This document shows, one piece after another, positions 8,281-15,033 of a stretch of 37,173 bases of DNA. This stretch comes from a virus, in IMG/VR virus record IMGVR_UViG_3300030085_002659, positions 24,269-61,441 of that record, one strand, 5' to 3'. The notes under the pieces were generated by a model. That model worked only from the letters and a program-made list of their open reading frames with translations, did not search any database and was not told the DNA's origin. Positions within the stretch are counted from its first letter, which is position 1, and every line of letters begins with the position of its first letter. The position numbers and the translations under genes were made by a program.

Positions 8281-8421
8281 TTAACATGGACAGAATATCC
8301 ATAATGAAACATATAACAATGCGAAAACTCCACCTATAAACAAGGTAGAAACAATTGCCTCTACTGGGTTTTCAATCAAATATTTTACTGCCTCTTTATT
8401 AAATTCGTACCAATCTTTCAT
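8281..8421 (-). CDS. Small single-pass membrane protein (46 aa)
   Basis: Read directly: ATG at 8421, TAA at 8281-8283, leader GTAAAAAATATG. The N-terminus is soluble (MKDWYEFNKEAVKYLIENP), followed by a strong hydrophobic stretch (AIVSTLFIGGVFALLYVSLW) and a short C-P-C end. It fits a one-helix inner-membrane peptide such as an anti-host or superinfection factor. It is just downstream of the terminator at 8443-8495, so it may need its own or read-through transcription. Confidence 0.6.
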   Translation of the reverse strand: MKDWYEFNKEAVKYLIENPVEAIVSTLFIGGVFALLYVSLWIFCPC

Positions 8422-8442
8422 ATTTTTTACTTTTTAGTTTTT

Positions 8443-8495
8443 AAAAAAAAGGTGGTTTGTTTCACAGGTTTTTGTCCCTTAAGTCTAACCACCTT
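8443..8495 (-). terminator. Rho-independent terminator
   Basis: On the minus strand AAGGTGGTT (8495-8487) pairs perfectly with AACCACCTT (8457-8449), followed by a run of eight T (8450-8443). The loop is long (29 bases), so the stem may be helped by internal pairing. It lies 21 bases after the stop of the gene ending at 8516. Confidence 0.65.
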
Positions 8496-8515
8496 AAGAA
8501 AAGACTTGCGTTTCT

Positions 8516-8722
8516 TTATGCAAATGAGCCACTATTGATAAACTTACTAACAACTCCGTATTCTGAGTGACTTAAAGCGTCATACCAATCTGATGCCACC
8601 TCATCTTCTACAAGAGATATCGGACAATCAAAGTCTGGCTTGTTGTTAACAAATGATGGATAAACAATTCCTGTGTTGGTATCGACCCAACTTCCTACTG
8701 ATTTCAATTCTACTAAATTCAT
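8516..8722 (-). CDS. Small hypothetical protein (68 aa)
   Basis: The start is taken as ATG 8722 (MNLVELKSVGSWVDTNTG), preceded by ATTAAAAAATATG. An upstream in-frame ATG at 8743 lies at the expected transcription start of promoter P2, so is unlikely. Acidic, with IVYPSFVNNKPDFDCPISL in the middle. Followed by the terminator at 8443-8495, making this probably a single-gene transcription unit. No family recognised. Confidence 0.65.
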   Translation of the reverse strand: MNLVELKSVGSWVDTNTGIVYPSFVNNKPDFDCPISLVEDEVASDWYDALSHSEYGVVSKFINSGSFA

Positions 8723-8738
8723 ATTTTTTAATTTATTA

Positions 8739-8815
8739 CTCATTATTACACTACTAATATCGTTAATTTTTTTGACAATTCCAAATTTTTAATGTTAAGA
8801 AATTGTTAAATTTTA
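8739..8815 (-). promoter_or_regulatory. Early-type promoter P2 with tandem TTAACA repeats
   Basis: Second copy of the 77-base element. Minus strand: TTTAACA, then CTTAACA 11 bases on, TTTGG, 19 bases, GATATTAG as the -7-like box, ending TGTAATAATGAG. Its -7 box is the weakest of the three. It drives the gene ending at 8516. Confidence 0.65.
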
Positions 8816-9427
8816 TACACATCCCATTATTGAATCGATGTTCTTAAGAACACTTTTACTCATGTATTCTTTATTCCAAGATAACCAGCCACCTTTTTGA
8901 ACAACCTTGTCAATATATTCTTGAGTGTTGTCATTTTGGTGAGTGTAGTTCTTACTGATTTCACACCACTCGTTCCACTCTTTTATCCAATATTCTTTTG
9001 AACCCCAATTAGGTTTGTTCTCAATAAAGATGTAAGAAGGGAAATACTTTAATGGAGTGCCATTGTCAGTAGTTGGTGAATCTTCTCTCATTTCGTACAT
9101 ATCAATCATACCATTGAAAGTACCACCTTGTAAGACACCTTTCCAAGTCTCTATCTTTTGAAAATCAATAGGGTCTACTTTAGAACCATCTTTCTTACAG
9201 ACATTCACTCTTACTGAAGAACCACCACTATAAACATCAGAAGTAGCGGAACAAACTAAGTTAGGAAAGTTTTTCTTGACATATTGTTTGATTATCGAAG
9301 CGCAATACTTTGCTCTCATTTGGATGTAAGTTTCGTCATCCCATTGAGTTGAACCTTTTAGTACTAATGCTGCTTTTGGTAATTCGTAGATATCACCATT
9401 GATTGTTAATTTGATTTTTTTACTCAT
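8813..9427 (-). CDS. Phage protein with LPD29-like region (204 aa)
   Basis: The start is taken as ATG 9427 (MSKKIKLTINGDIYELPKAA), preceded by ATTAAAAAATATG; an in-frame ATG at 9457 lies at the predicted transcription start of P3. The region KYCASIIKQYVKKNFPNLVC followed by SDVYSGGSSVRVNV resembles the LPD29 domain (large polyvalent protein-associated domain), seen in phage and mobile-element proteins. The C-terminal third is Trp-rich and unassigned. Driven by its own promoter, so it may act early in infection. Function unknown. Confidence 0.7.
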   Translation of the reverse strand: MSKKIKLTINGDIYELPKAALVLKGSTQWDDETYIQMRAKYCASIIKQYVKKNFPNLVCSATSDVYSGGSSVRVNVCKKDGSKVDPIDFQKIETWKGVLQGGTFNGMIDMYEMREDSPTTDNGTPLKYFPSYIFIENKPNWGSKEYWIKEWNEWCEISKNYTHQNDNTQEYIDKVVQKGGWLSWNKEYMSKSVLKNIDSIMGCV

Positions 9428-9452
9428 ATTTTTTAATTTATATTTACTATTT

Positions 9453-9529
9453 CTCATTCTTACATAGTAAAGATAGTGAAAAAATGTGGTTTCGCCAAAT
9501 TTCTAATGTTAAATAATTGTTAAATTTTA
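9453..9529 (-). promoter_or_regulatory. Early-type promoter P3 with tandem TTTAACA repeats
   Basis: Third copy of the 77-base element. Minus strand: TTTAACA twice 11 bases apart, TTTGG, 19 bases, TATCTTTA (-7-like; 7 of 8 to TAnnTTTG apart from the last base), ending TGTAAGAATGAG. It starts at the stop codon of the sulfotransferase gene and drives the gene at 8813-9427. Confidence 0.7.
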
Positions 9530-10159
9530 CCTAAATTTGAATTTTTTTCGTGGTTTTTCCCACATATCATAGACTTCGTCTTTTTCATATCCAAAATTAA
9601 CATAATCATCGTAAAATCTATCATAACAAACTTGTCTAAGGTGTTCTTCATCAAATGAAACTCTTGGAAAGACTGATTTACCTATAAATGGAATCTCAAA
9701 ATCATCAGGCATAAACCACAACTCTTTTAAGTCTTCTTTAATACTTTCTGCTCTGATAAGTAAATCTATTTGTGGTCCAACATTTTTGATTCCATTCCAT
9801 AATCCCCACCCATTTATCCAATCTTGTGACATAGATTGTAGAGATTCTATTGGTCCAGTTTTAGGGTCATCAATTTCGTGTTGTTGTCCTGAGTATGCGT
9901 ACTTCCAATAACTTAACCACCTATAATATGGATGTCTGATACTAGCTATGTGAATATAATCATCACCTGCCTCTTCAGGCCAAATGTTTACATGAGTAAA
10001 ATTAGATGGATGTTCTTCACTTGGCCAATCAGGGTTTAAATCACAATGTTCTATAAAAATATCTCTTACAGACCTTGATGCAACCTTTGCAGGTGCAGTC
10101 CATACAAATTTGTATTTGTGACTTATATTTGCACCCCTTTTTTGACTATCAAATGACAT
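9527..10159 (-). CDS. Sulfotransferase-family protein
   Basis: Sulfotransferases move a sulfuryl group from PAPS to a sugar, lipid or protein. The signature here is TAPAKVASRSVRDIF (21-35), equivalent to the 5'-phosphosulfate binding loop, and SIRHPYYRWLSYWKY (73-87), matching the 3'-phosphate binding RxPxxRxxS motif. Length (210 aa) fits a small carbohydrate sulfotransferase-like protein. It adjoins the DUF6445 gene at a TAATG junction. No PAPS synthesis genes are in the window, so host PAPS would be needed. The substrate could be a phage or host surface glycan. Confidence 0.78.
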   Translation of the reverse strand: MSFDSQKRGANISHKYKFVWTAPAKVASRSVRDIFIEHCDLNPDWPSEEHPSNFTHVNIWPEEAGDDYIHIASIRHPYYRWLSYWKYAYSGQQHEIDDPKTGPIESLQSMSQDWINGWGLWNGIKNVGPQIDLLIRAESIKEDLKELWFMPDDFEIPFIGKSVFPRVSFDEEHLRQVCYDRFYDDYVNFGYEKDEVYDMWEKPRKKFKFR

Positions 10160-10740
10160 TATCTCTCTGTATTAAAAAAGAATGTTTGGAATAATCTTCC
10201 ATCGTATTTGTCTCTACCAAAGTAATCTAAAGACTGATGAAAGAAATCACCTCTGTAAATTACTAATCTGTTATAGACATTTGCTAATCTTTCAGTCATT
10301 TCCCATTTTGTCATGTCTTGGGAATCTTTGTAAATTTCATCCATTAGTTCTTTATCATAAGAACCATCGTCTTTTAGTGGATGACTCACTAAGCCAGTTT
10401 CTTTGTGTTTAAATAAACCTGTTCCTGCGCTCAATGGGGCGTTTGGTGTTAAGTAACAAACTCCTGCCCATCTCGTTGTATTATCACAATGAATCCAACT
10501 TCTTTCTCTTGAAGTTGTGTATTGATATGCTCCTGTATATTCATCACCCCAATCAATAATTCTACCCCATTGTGGTGACAATATACCTTCAATGGTATCC
10601 ATTACTGATTTATTAAGAAAGGGTTTTGTTCTTTGTCCTGGGTAGTTACCTCTGACACCGAAGTCTTGTTGTAGTGCGAATTCTCTTACTTCATCTACAT
10701 TTGAGTAAAAGTCATCAACAATGTATGCGTTTACATTCAT
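10159..10740 (-). CDS. DUF6445 protein, 2OG-Fe(II) oxygenase-like
   Basis: Matches the DUF6445 pattern, whose members look like 2-oxoglutarate/Fe(II) dioxygenases. Visible iron ligands are WIHCD (His84, Asp86) and FFHQS (His168); Arg182 in GRLFQTFFF would hold 2-oxoglutarate. Intervening signatures are GVCYLTPNAPLSAGTGLF (93-110) and RLVIYRGDFFH. Such enzymes hydroxylate proteins or small molecules. Next to a sulfotransferase, it may tailor the same surface molecule. The substrate cannot be read from sequence. Confidence 0.8.
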   Translation of the reverse strand: MNVNAYIVDDFYSNVDEVREFALQQDFGVRGNYPGQRTKPFLNKSVMDTIEGILSPQWGRIIDWGDEYTGAYQYTTSRERSWIHCDNTTRWAGVCYLTPNAPLSAGTGLFKHKETGLVSHPLKDDGSYDKELMDEIYKDSQDMTKWEMTERLANVYNRLVIYRGDFFHQSLDYFGRDKYDGRLFQTFFFNTER

Positions 10741-10756
10741 AACTTTTTTCTAATAA

Positions 10757-10900
10757 TTAAATTGTTCTAAATCTTCTCGATGAATTCCAATATATTCTTG
10801 GAGTTGCTCCTAAGTACTTTTTTTTATGAAGTCTTTCATTGAAATCGTTACGAGTCTGATTTAGTTGTGTGTTTCCGTTTTGTTGTTCTTGATTTATCAT
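10757..10900 (-). CDS. Small ORF (47 aa) with A8 run, possibly frameshifted
   Basis: ATG at 10900 follows the kinase stop by four bases and opens a frame (MINQEQQNGNTQLNQTRNDF) that ends just before the DUF6445 gene. It crosses eight consecutive A at 10818-10825 on the minus strand. In another frame, the same DNA ends more naturally as EQLQEYIGIHREDLEQFNY (stop at 10750), but that frame has a TAG shortly upstream. Either the 47-aa product is real or an indel or decay has split the gene. No family recognised. Confidence 0.35.
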   Translation of the reverse strand: MINQEQQNGNTQLNQTRNDFNERLHKKKYLGATPRIYWNSSRRFRTI

Positions 10901-10904
10901 TAAT

Positions 10905-11813
10905 TTATTTCATATACTTTGTTATACTTTCAGGTGCGTTGTCTTTAACCCACGCGAATAGTAACATTTTCCAACTAATTTCTGGCAAAATACCCTTACC
11001 TTCTCTTTTAACTGGCAGAGATAAGAATCCTTTTGCTATTCCTTCTACATTGTTTCCGTCTGCGTCCTTGTAGAATACCGTATGTTTTGGGTTGTTAAGA
11101 ATCACATCAACCCTACCATTTAATCCATTTGGCATTGCCTTTGTTATAAGACCCCAAACAGTATTTGCTGCACCTTCATGAGTTTTTAGTAAAATATCTT
11201 CAGGCACCATTCGTTCTCGTTTTCTATTATTTTCCATTGCGGTTACATAGTTAGTAAGTACCCATGTTAAGTGAATATTTTTAGACTGATATCCGGCTTT
11301 CTTTAACATTGGAATTACATTTGTAATATCTGTGACATCTTTTGCGGTGATGTCAAACATGATATTAGGAAGTGTTTCAGGATTATCTTTTCCGACTAAT
11401 AGTTTTTCTAAGGAACTATCTTTGATACCTGTTGCTTTTACTAATTGATGTAATGCTCTAACATGGTCAGGTTTTTTTAGTTGTAAGTTTCTTAACTGAA
11501 ACCCTTGTGATTGTAAACTTCTGATGTTTTCTATTTCTTTTGCTGGAATGTTTCTACCATATTTCTTTATGATTTGGTCTATTGATGTTTTACCTAATCT
11601 ATTTAAGATTTGAAGTTGTTTTTTCATTTTATCGACATCACGAACTTTAAATGCGGTATTATCTATAAAATGTGAACTTGAGAAACCTTTACCACTACCT
11701 GCACCACCTGCTAAAAAGACAACTTGACCATAAGGTTTTCTTTGATTGTATACAATTAATTTTTCATCTAATTGTTCTTCTGTGATTACTTCGTATATTA
11801 AATCTTTAATCAT
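10905..11813 (-). CDS. P-loop kinase / zeta-toxin-like ATPase
   Basis: 302 aa with Walker A FLAGGAGSGKGFSS (33-46) near the N-terminus, after an amphipathic start (MIKDLIYEVITEEQLDEKL). Phage proteins with GGAGSGKG resemble zeta-toxin or nucleotide kinases that phosphorylate small molecules. Later segments include IHLTWVLTNYVTAMENNRKR, whose Arg/Lys-rich helix is like a kinase lid (about 195-215). No clear antitoxin neighbour. It overlaps none of its neighbours and is followed by a small, possibly frameshifted ORF. Substrate unknown. Confidence 0.75.
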   Translation of the reverse strand: MIKDLIYEVITEEQLDEKLIVYNQRKPYGQVVFLAGGAGSGKGFSSSHFIDNTAFKVRDVDKMKKQLQILNRLGKTSIDQIIKKYGRNIPAKEIENIRSLQSQGFQLRNLQLKKPDHVRALHQLVKATGIKDSSLEKLLVGKDNPETLPNIMFDITAKDVTDITNVIPMLKKAGYQSKNIHLTWVLTNYVTAMENNRKRERMVPEDILLKTHEGAANTVWGLITKAMPNGLNGRVDVILNNPKHTVFYKDADGNNVEGIAKGFLSLPVKREGKGILPEISWKMLLFAWVKDNAPESITKYMK

Positions 11814-12077
11814 TTATACCCTTTTCTGAAACTTTCGTTTTAATCTTTTCTGTTTCTCAGTTTCTTCTCTTACGGAGTGTACACTATCTGCCGAACCTGG
11901 CTGACCTTTTACTTTATAGGGAAACATCTTATTTAGTTTATCCTGGCGTTCATCACACCCACAATCGTCTGCTCCTGCCACTTCTGCAATCTTTTCAGCA
12001 AGTTTATCTAACTTTGTGGCCGATGTGATTTTTTTAATTGTATCACCCAATCCTTTTGATTGTTCATTCCATTTCAT
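11814..12077 (-). CDS. Small phage protein with CGCxxRQ motif (87 aa)
   Basis: Begins at ATG 12077 (MKWNEQSKGLGDTIKKITSA), overlapping the ClpS gene; an in-frame GTG at 12086 is less likely. A CGCDERQDKLNKMFPY segment follows (about 39-54), a pattern that looks like small phage proteins with a possible metal- or DNA-binding Cys pair. C-terminus is highly basic (KQKRLKRKFQKRV). Function unknown. Confidence 0.7.
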   Translation of the reverse strand: MKWNEQSKGLGDTIKKITSATKLDKLAEKIAEVAGADDCGCDERQDKLNKMFPYKVKGQPGSADSVHSVREETEKQKRLKRKFQKRV

Positions 12078-12303
12078 AATTTTCACCTATTTCAACATTG
12101 AAACCATCTTTAAGAAACAATTGATATAGGTTTTCAACCATTACCATGTCCCCTGTATAAATATCACACTTTCCATTATTATGTACTATTTGAGCTATCG
12201 ATTGTCCCTGTGTCATTGGATACGACAAATACTTTCTTAGTACTCTAATAACATCCTCAAAAGAGTGATGGTCATCATTTAATAAATATAGTGTTGAATT
12301 CAT
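12064..12303 (-). CDS. ClpS-like adaptor for Clp protease (79 aa)
   Basis: ClpS binds N-degron substrates and delivers them to the ClpAP/ClpCP protease. Features seen are YLLNDDHHSFEDVIRVLRK (6-24), with the NDD (9-11) that contacts the substrate N-terminus, then QSIAQIVHNNGKCDIYTGD (34-52), carrying the expected His41 and the VHxxGKCxxxTG run I associate with Bacteroidota ClpS. The length (79 aa) is just the core; the N-terminal extension that engages ClpA is nearly absent. It may therefore bind N-degrons and alter or block delivery. Start ATG overlaps the preceding TGA. Confidence 0.8.
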   Translation of the reverse strand: MNSTLYLLNDDHHSFEDVIRVLRKYLSYPMTQGQSIAQIVHNNGKCDIYTGDMVMVENLYQLFLKDGFNVEIGENYEME

Positions 12304-12479
12304 AAATCATAATAAATTACATTTTCTATATCGTATTCATTTTTATACTTTTCAACATATATTGGTACTTCGATACTTGCACCTATAACTGCTTCAACTT
12401 TTACATCATCATTTGTTTGTACATAAACTATAAACTCTTCCTCAAACATTGGGTCAAGTTTTTTTACTACTATTTTCAT
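12300..12479 (-). CDS. Small hypothetical protein (59 aa)
   Basis: Read directly from the minus strand: ATG at 12479 and TGA at 12300-12302, overlapping the ClpS ATG (ATGA) and the previous gene by 26 bases. Sequence is acidic and beta-like (MKIVVKKLDPMFEEEFIVYV; then VEAVIGASIEVPIYVEKY). Its close coupling to ClpS suggests a shared transcript. No family recognised. Confidence 0.65.
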   Translation of the reverse strand: MKIVVKKLDPMFEEEFIVYVQTNDDVKVEAVIGASIEVPIYVEKYKNEYDIENVIYYDL

Positions 12480-12666
12480 TTGGTCTCTCCAACATATCCA
12501 TTAGCTCTTTAATGTGTTGACATTTAGTATAATCTTCTATATCTTCATAGAAGTTTAACATCTTGTTCAACAAGCGTTTTTTAGTAGACAAATCAATGTA
12601 ATCAGGATTATACAATAAGATATCGTAAACCTCATCCATTGCCTTTGTTACATATTCTTCAGCCAT
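12454..12666 (-). CDS. Small helical protein, UVR-motif-like (70 aa)
   Basis: MAEEYVTKAMDEVYDILLYN is followed by TKKRLLNKMLNFYEDIEDYT, then KCQHIKELMDML. The pattern of a helix with YEDxEDYxKCxxIKELM resembles the UVR helical hairpin used by UvrB/UvrC and Clp-associated proteins to bind partners. That it sits two genes from the ClpS-like gene is suggestive, but the match is short. Function unknown. Confidence 0.65.
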   Translation of the reverse strand: MAEEYVTKAMDEVYDILLYNPDYIDLSTKKRLLNKMLNFYEDIEDYTKCQHIKELMDMLERPNENSSKKT

Positions 12667-12692
12667 AAATATATTTTGGAAAGTTAATAAAA

Positions 12693-13076
12693 CTACATTT
12701 TTGCGATAGCTTCAGAGAAAATCCACCCTAATACACCAATTAGTCCACTAAAAAGTACCCAAAGTGCCTTTACAACACCACTTTTCCACTCTTGAAGTTT
12801 ATCTAATTCGTTTTTTAATTCTGATATTTCTTCAGGTAATTCACCTGCATTTTTTCTGAATTCAGTATTTTTGTTTACTCTGACAATTACACCATTTTCT
12901 GGATTAAGTAAGGTATATTTTATATCTGAGAAATCTTCCTTTAAATCTTGTTGAAACTCATGTAGAGCATTGATTGTTTGTTCCATTCGTTTAAGTTCAC
13001 CATTTGGTAACTTAGTTTTCATCTTCCCAATCTCTGCGAGAATCTCGTTGAGTATGTCTTTTTGTGTACCTGCCAT
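12693..13076 (-). CDS. Coiled-coil protein with C-terminal membrane helix (127 aa)
   Basis: About 100 residues of charged coiled-coil (two blocks around 1-50 and 75-93) followed by a hydrophobic segment ALWVLFSGLIGVLGWIFSEA (104-123). This layout is shared by XhlA-like phage lysis accessories, which help holin function at the inner membrane. No signal peptide. It could alternatively be a membrane-tethered scaffold. A ribosome-binding site AAAAGGG lies upstream. Confidence 0.7.
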   Translation of the reverse strand: MAGTQKDILNEILAEIGKMKTKLPNGELKRMEQTINALHEFQQDLKEDFSDIKYTLLNPENGVIVRVNKNTEFRKNAGELPEEISELKNELDKLQEWKSGVVKALWVLFSGLIGVLGWIFSEAIAKM

Positions 13077-13096
13077 TGCGTAAATCCCTTTTATTT

Positions 13097-13825
13097 TTAT
13101 AAATATGAAGTTTTATACCAAATCGCAGCTTTACTATCTGATTTTTCGTGTTCTGGTCTATCTTTTGTAAAGTAATATAATGCGAATGAATATCTTGATA
13201 CTTCCTCAGGACAAACTAATGGTGTTGGGTGTCCATGTATTGAGTCATCCGTTGTATTAAATATTACTGCTCTATTAAATGTAGGTAGTATAGATTTTAC
13301 CTTAACTAATGGGTCTTTTTCATATAAATCTAAATGACCATTATAGTTCCAATTTGGAGTAAGATATAATAGTAAGTTAATTCTTCTCCAGATATCTTTG
13401 TTTGGATGTTTGTTATAGTCTGAATGTAATTCTAATCTACCACCATTTTTAATTTTGTGAATTCCACCACCTTCGAAGTCAACATCTGCAATCAAATCTT
13501 TTATGCCTGTTAAATTCTCTAAAAATAATAAAAATGGTCTTGAGTTAAAATATTGTAAACATTTCCAAACTGCGGGCATATCTGATTCTATTCTGTTTTT
13601 GGAATCTGTATCGAATGGAGTCCACCATTTATTTACCTGCGAGTCCCTTTCGTCTTCAGGATATCCCATCATAGAATCAAACATCCACTCTTGATGTTGA
13701 GACATTTGATTGTAACATTGTAACGCCAAGTCTTCTGGTATGAAGTCATCAATGACAATATGTGGAAACGGATTTGCTAATGCGTAGTTTGACCTACAAC
13801 TATCAGCCAATGATTTGTTTATCAT
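13097..13825 (-). CDS. 2OG-Fe(II) oxygenase, prolyl-hydroxylase-like
   Basis: 242 aa with the double-stranded beta-helix signature: GGRLELHSDYNKHP (128-141; iron ligands His134, Asp136), RRINLLLYLTPNW (147-159), DSIHGHP (194-200; His197 or His199) and RYSFALYYF (211-219; Arg211 for 2-oxoglutarate). This fits the P4H-like 2OG-FeII_Oxy_3 group. Such enzymes hydroxylate proline, sugars or other substrates. It ends with a four-base overlap onto the HAD gene upstream. Several related oxygenases occur in this window. Confidence 0.88.
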   Translation of the reverse strand: MINKSLADSCRSNYALANPFPHIVIDDFIPEDLALQCYNQMSQHQEWMFDSMMGYPEDERDSQVNKWWTPFDTDSKNRIESDMPAVWKCLQYFNSRPFLLFLENLTGIKDLIADVDFEGGGIHKIKNGGRLELHSDYNKHPNKDIWRRINLLLYLTPNWNYNGHLDLYEKDPLVKVKSILPTFNRAVIFNTTDDSIHGHPTPLVCPEEVSRYSFALYYFTKDRPEHEKSDSKAAIWYKTSYL

Positions 13826-14391
13826 AACTTATTTGTATATAATTCTTGTATATAATTCTCTAATATTTCTTTTCTCTGACTTGGTTTAAGATGTTCTACT
13901 GCAAGTACAGATTTGATTCTAACATTAGGATATTTTTTCTGTAATTTTTGTACTGCTCTTACATTCTTGATTGAGTCATCCATGAATGCGATATCAGTAT
14001 ATCCCTTCTCAATATGTTTCTCAATCCAATCTGCTTTGTCTTTAGGATTATTACTTGCTAATGTGACAGGATAAACATCCATACCATAAGTGTCTTTGAA
14101 AAACTTTCTGATTGGAAATCCTAATGCTCTTGCGGTTAATATTGTTACCTTTTTTTCTGGATTAGATAACATCTTCTGTAATAATTTGAAATTCTTTTTG
14201 ATTACTTTAGGATTGTTCAACATACTATTGAAATCTCTAAAGTCAAACTCATCACCCCTTTGTGGTTTGTATTTTGCGTATTGTCCAGGGTCTAATGTAG
14301 TTTCTGTACCATCTTTATGTGTAACATAGATATATGCGGTACTCTTTGCGAGTGTATCATCAAAATCAAAAACTCTTAATACTCTACCCAT
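13822..14391 (-). CDS. HAD-family phosphatase, DFDDT type
   Basis: 189 aa with motif I RVFDFDDTLAKS (6-17; Asp9, Asp11), motif II TILTARALG (84-92), and motif IV IAFMDDSIKN with the DD pair, plus Lys in NPKDKADWIEKH as motif III. This is a complete active-site set, comparable to the 3'-phosphatase domain of phage polynucleotide kinase, though no kinase P-loop is attached. Promoter P5 is just upstream. It may remove a phosphate from nucleic-acid ends or a sugar. Confidence 0.82.
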   Translation of the reverse strand: MGRVLRVFDFDDTLAKSTAYIYVTHKDGTETTLDPGQYAKYKPQRGDEFDFRDFNSMLNNPKVIKKNFKLLQKMLSNPEKKVTILTARALGFPIRKFFKDTYGMDVYPVTLASNNPKDKADWIEKHIEKGYTDIAFMDDSIKNVRAVQKLQKKYPNVRIKSVLAVEHLKPSQRKEILENYIQELYTNKL

Positions 14392-14407
14392 AATTTATCC
14401 TTTTGAA

Positions 14408-14439
14408 TAAATATACGAAAATATTCGCAAATATCCAAA
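14408..14439 (-). promoter_or_regulatory. Candidate Bacteroidota-type promoter P5
   Basis: Minus strand AAAAGTTTGG, then 19 bases, then TATATTTA (TAnnTTTG type, last base A). The upstream block AAAAGTTTGG is identical to that of P1, and spacing equals P1 and P3. It is followed by AAAAGG and the HAD ATG at 14391. Confidence 0.6.
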
Positions 14440-14442
14440 CTT

Positions 14443-14823
14443 TTATTTGATTTTCTTTAGGATAGGTTCGTAATCTAATGCTATCGTATATTGTTCTCTA
14501 TGTCTGTATGCGATAGGTACAAATCTTTGTTTTGTTCTCTTCGATGCGAAATCTGCCAATTGTTTAGTGATGTCATCTTTTGATATACTACCTAAACTAT
14601 CAATCTTATCTAAATCTTTTGAACGACTTGGGATACAAGTTAAAGTTGGGCCTATACCCATAAAATCTGAACTAACCAAATTAAAATTAAACTCAACATA
14701 TTGAGATGGCATTTGTGCATCTTTTGCGTTTGATGTTAATACAACCTTTGCTTTTCCATGAAAGATAGGTCCTTCGTTTAATGGTTGCTTTCCTTCGTTT
14801 AGTATGTCTTTTAATTTTATCAT
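14443..14823 (-). CDS. Hypothetical phage protein with KLKDILNE N-terminus (126 aa)
   Basis: Begins MIKLKDILNEGKQPLNEG, a short amphipathic lead that I associate with many marine phage proteins. A beta-rich body follows (GKAKVVLTSNAKDAQMPSQY) and a basic C-terminus (LDYEPILKKIK). No cysteine pair, membrane segment or active-site motif. Perhaps structural. Not recognised. Confidence 0.7.
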   Translation of the reverse strand: MIKLKDILNEGKQPLNEGPIFHGKAKVVLTSNAKDAQMPSQYVEFNFNLVSSDFMGIGPTLTCIPSRSKDLDKIDSLGSISKDDITKQLADFASKRTKQRFVPIAYRHREQYTIALDYEPILKKIK

Positions 14824-14829
14824 AATTTC

Positions 14830-15021
14830 CTAATTTAATTTTAAGCTACTTAATATTGCGTAAGTTATTAATGAAAATAAAAGGCCATTCAATATACTTT
14901 CGTGATGTTCTTGTTCTGTTTTAACTTTTGGTTTACAACAATCATCTGAAAGTGGTTTACTTGTTCCACATCCAAATAAAAGTATTGAACTTAATGATAA
15001 TGCTATGGCCTTTTTTCTCAT
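14830..15021 (-). CDS. Small lipoprotein with C-terminal hydrophobic segment (63 aa)
   Basis: A basic start (MRKK), hydrophobic core and lipobox LFGC (15-18) mark a lipidated secreted protein. Mature residues include TSKPLSDDCCKPKVKTEQ, then ILNGLLFSLITYAILSSLKL, a second hydrophobic stretch. A lipid anchor plus a second membrane-like segment is reminiscent of unimolecular spanins (u-spanins), which fuse inner and outer membranes at lysis. That role is a hypothesis. Confidence 0.7.
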   Translation of the reverse strand: MRKKAIALSLSSILLFGCGTSKPLSDDCCKPKVKTEQEHHESILNGLLFSLITYAILSSLKLN

Positions 15022-15033
15022 AATTTTAATCCT

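Noticed and set aside
10905-11813. Toxin of a toxin-antitoxin pair
   Set aside because: The P-loop resembles zeta toxin, but no antitoxin gene is next to it, so only a kinase-like role is stated.
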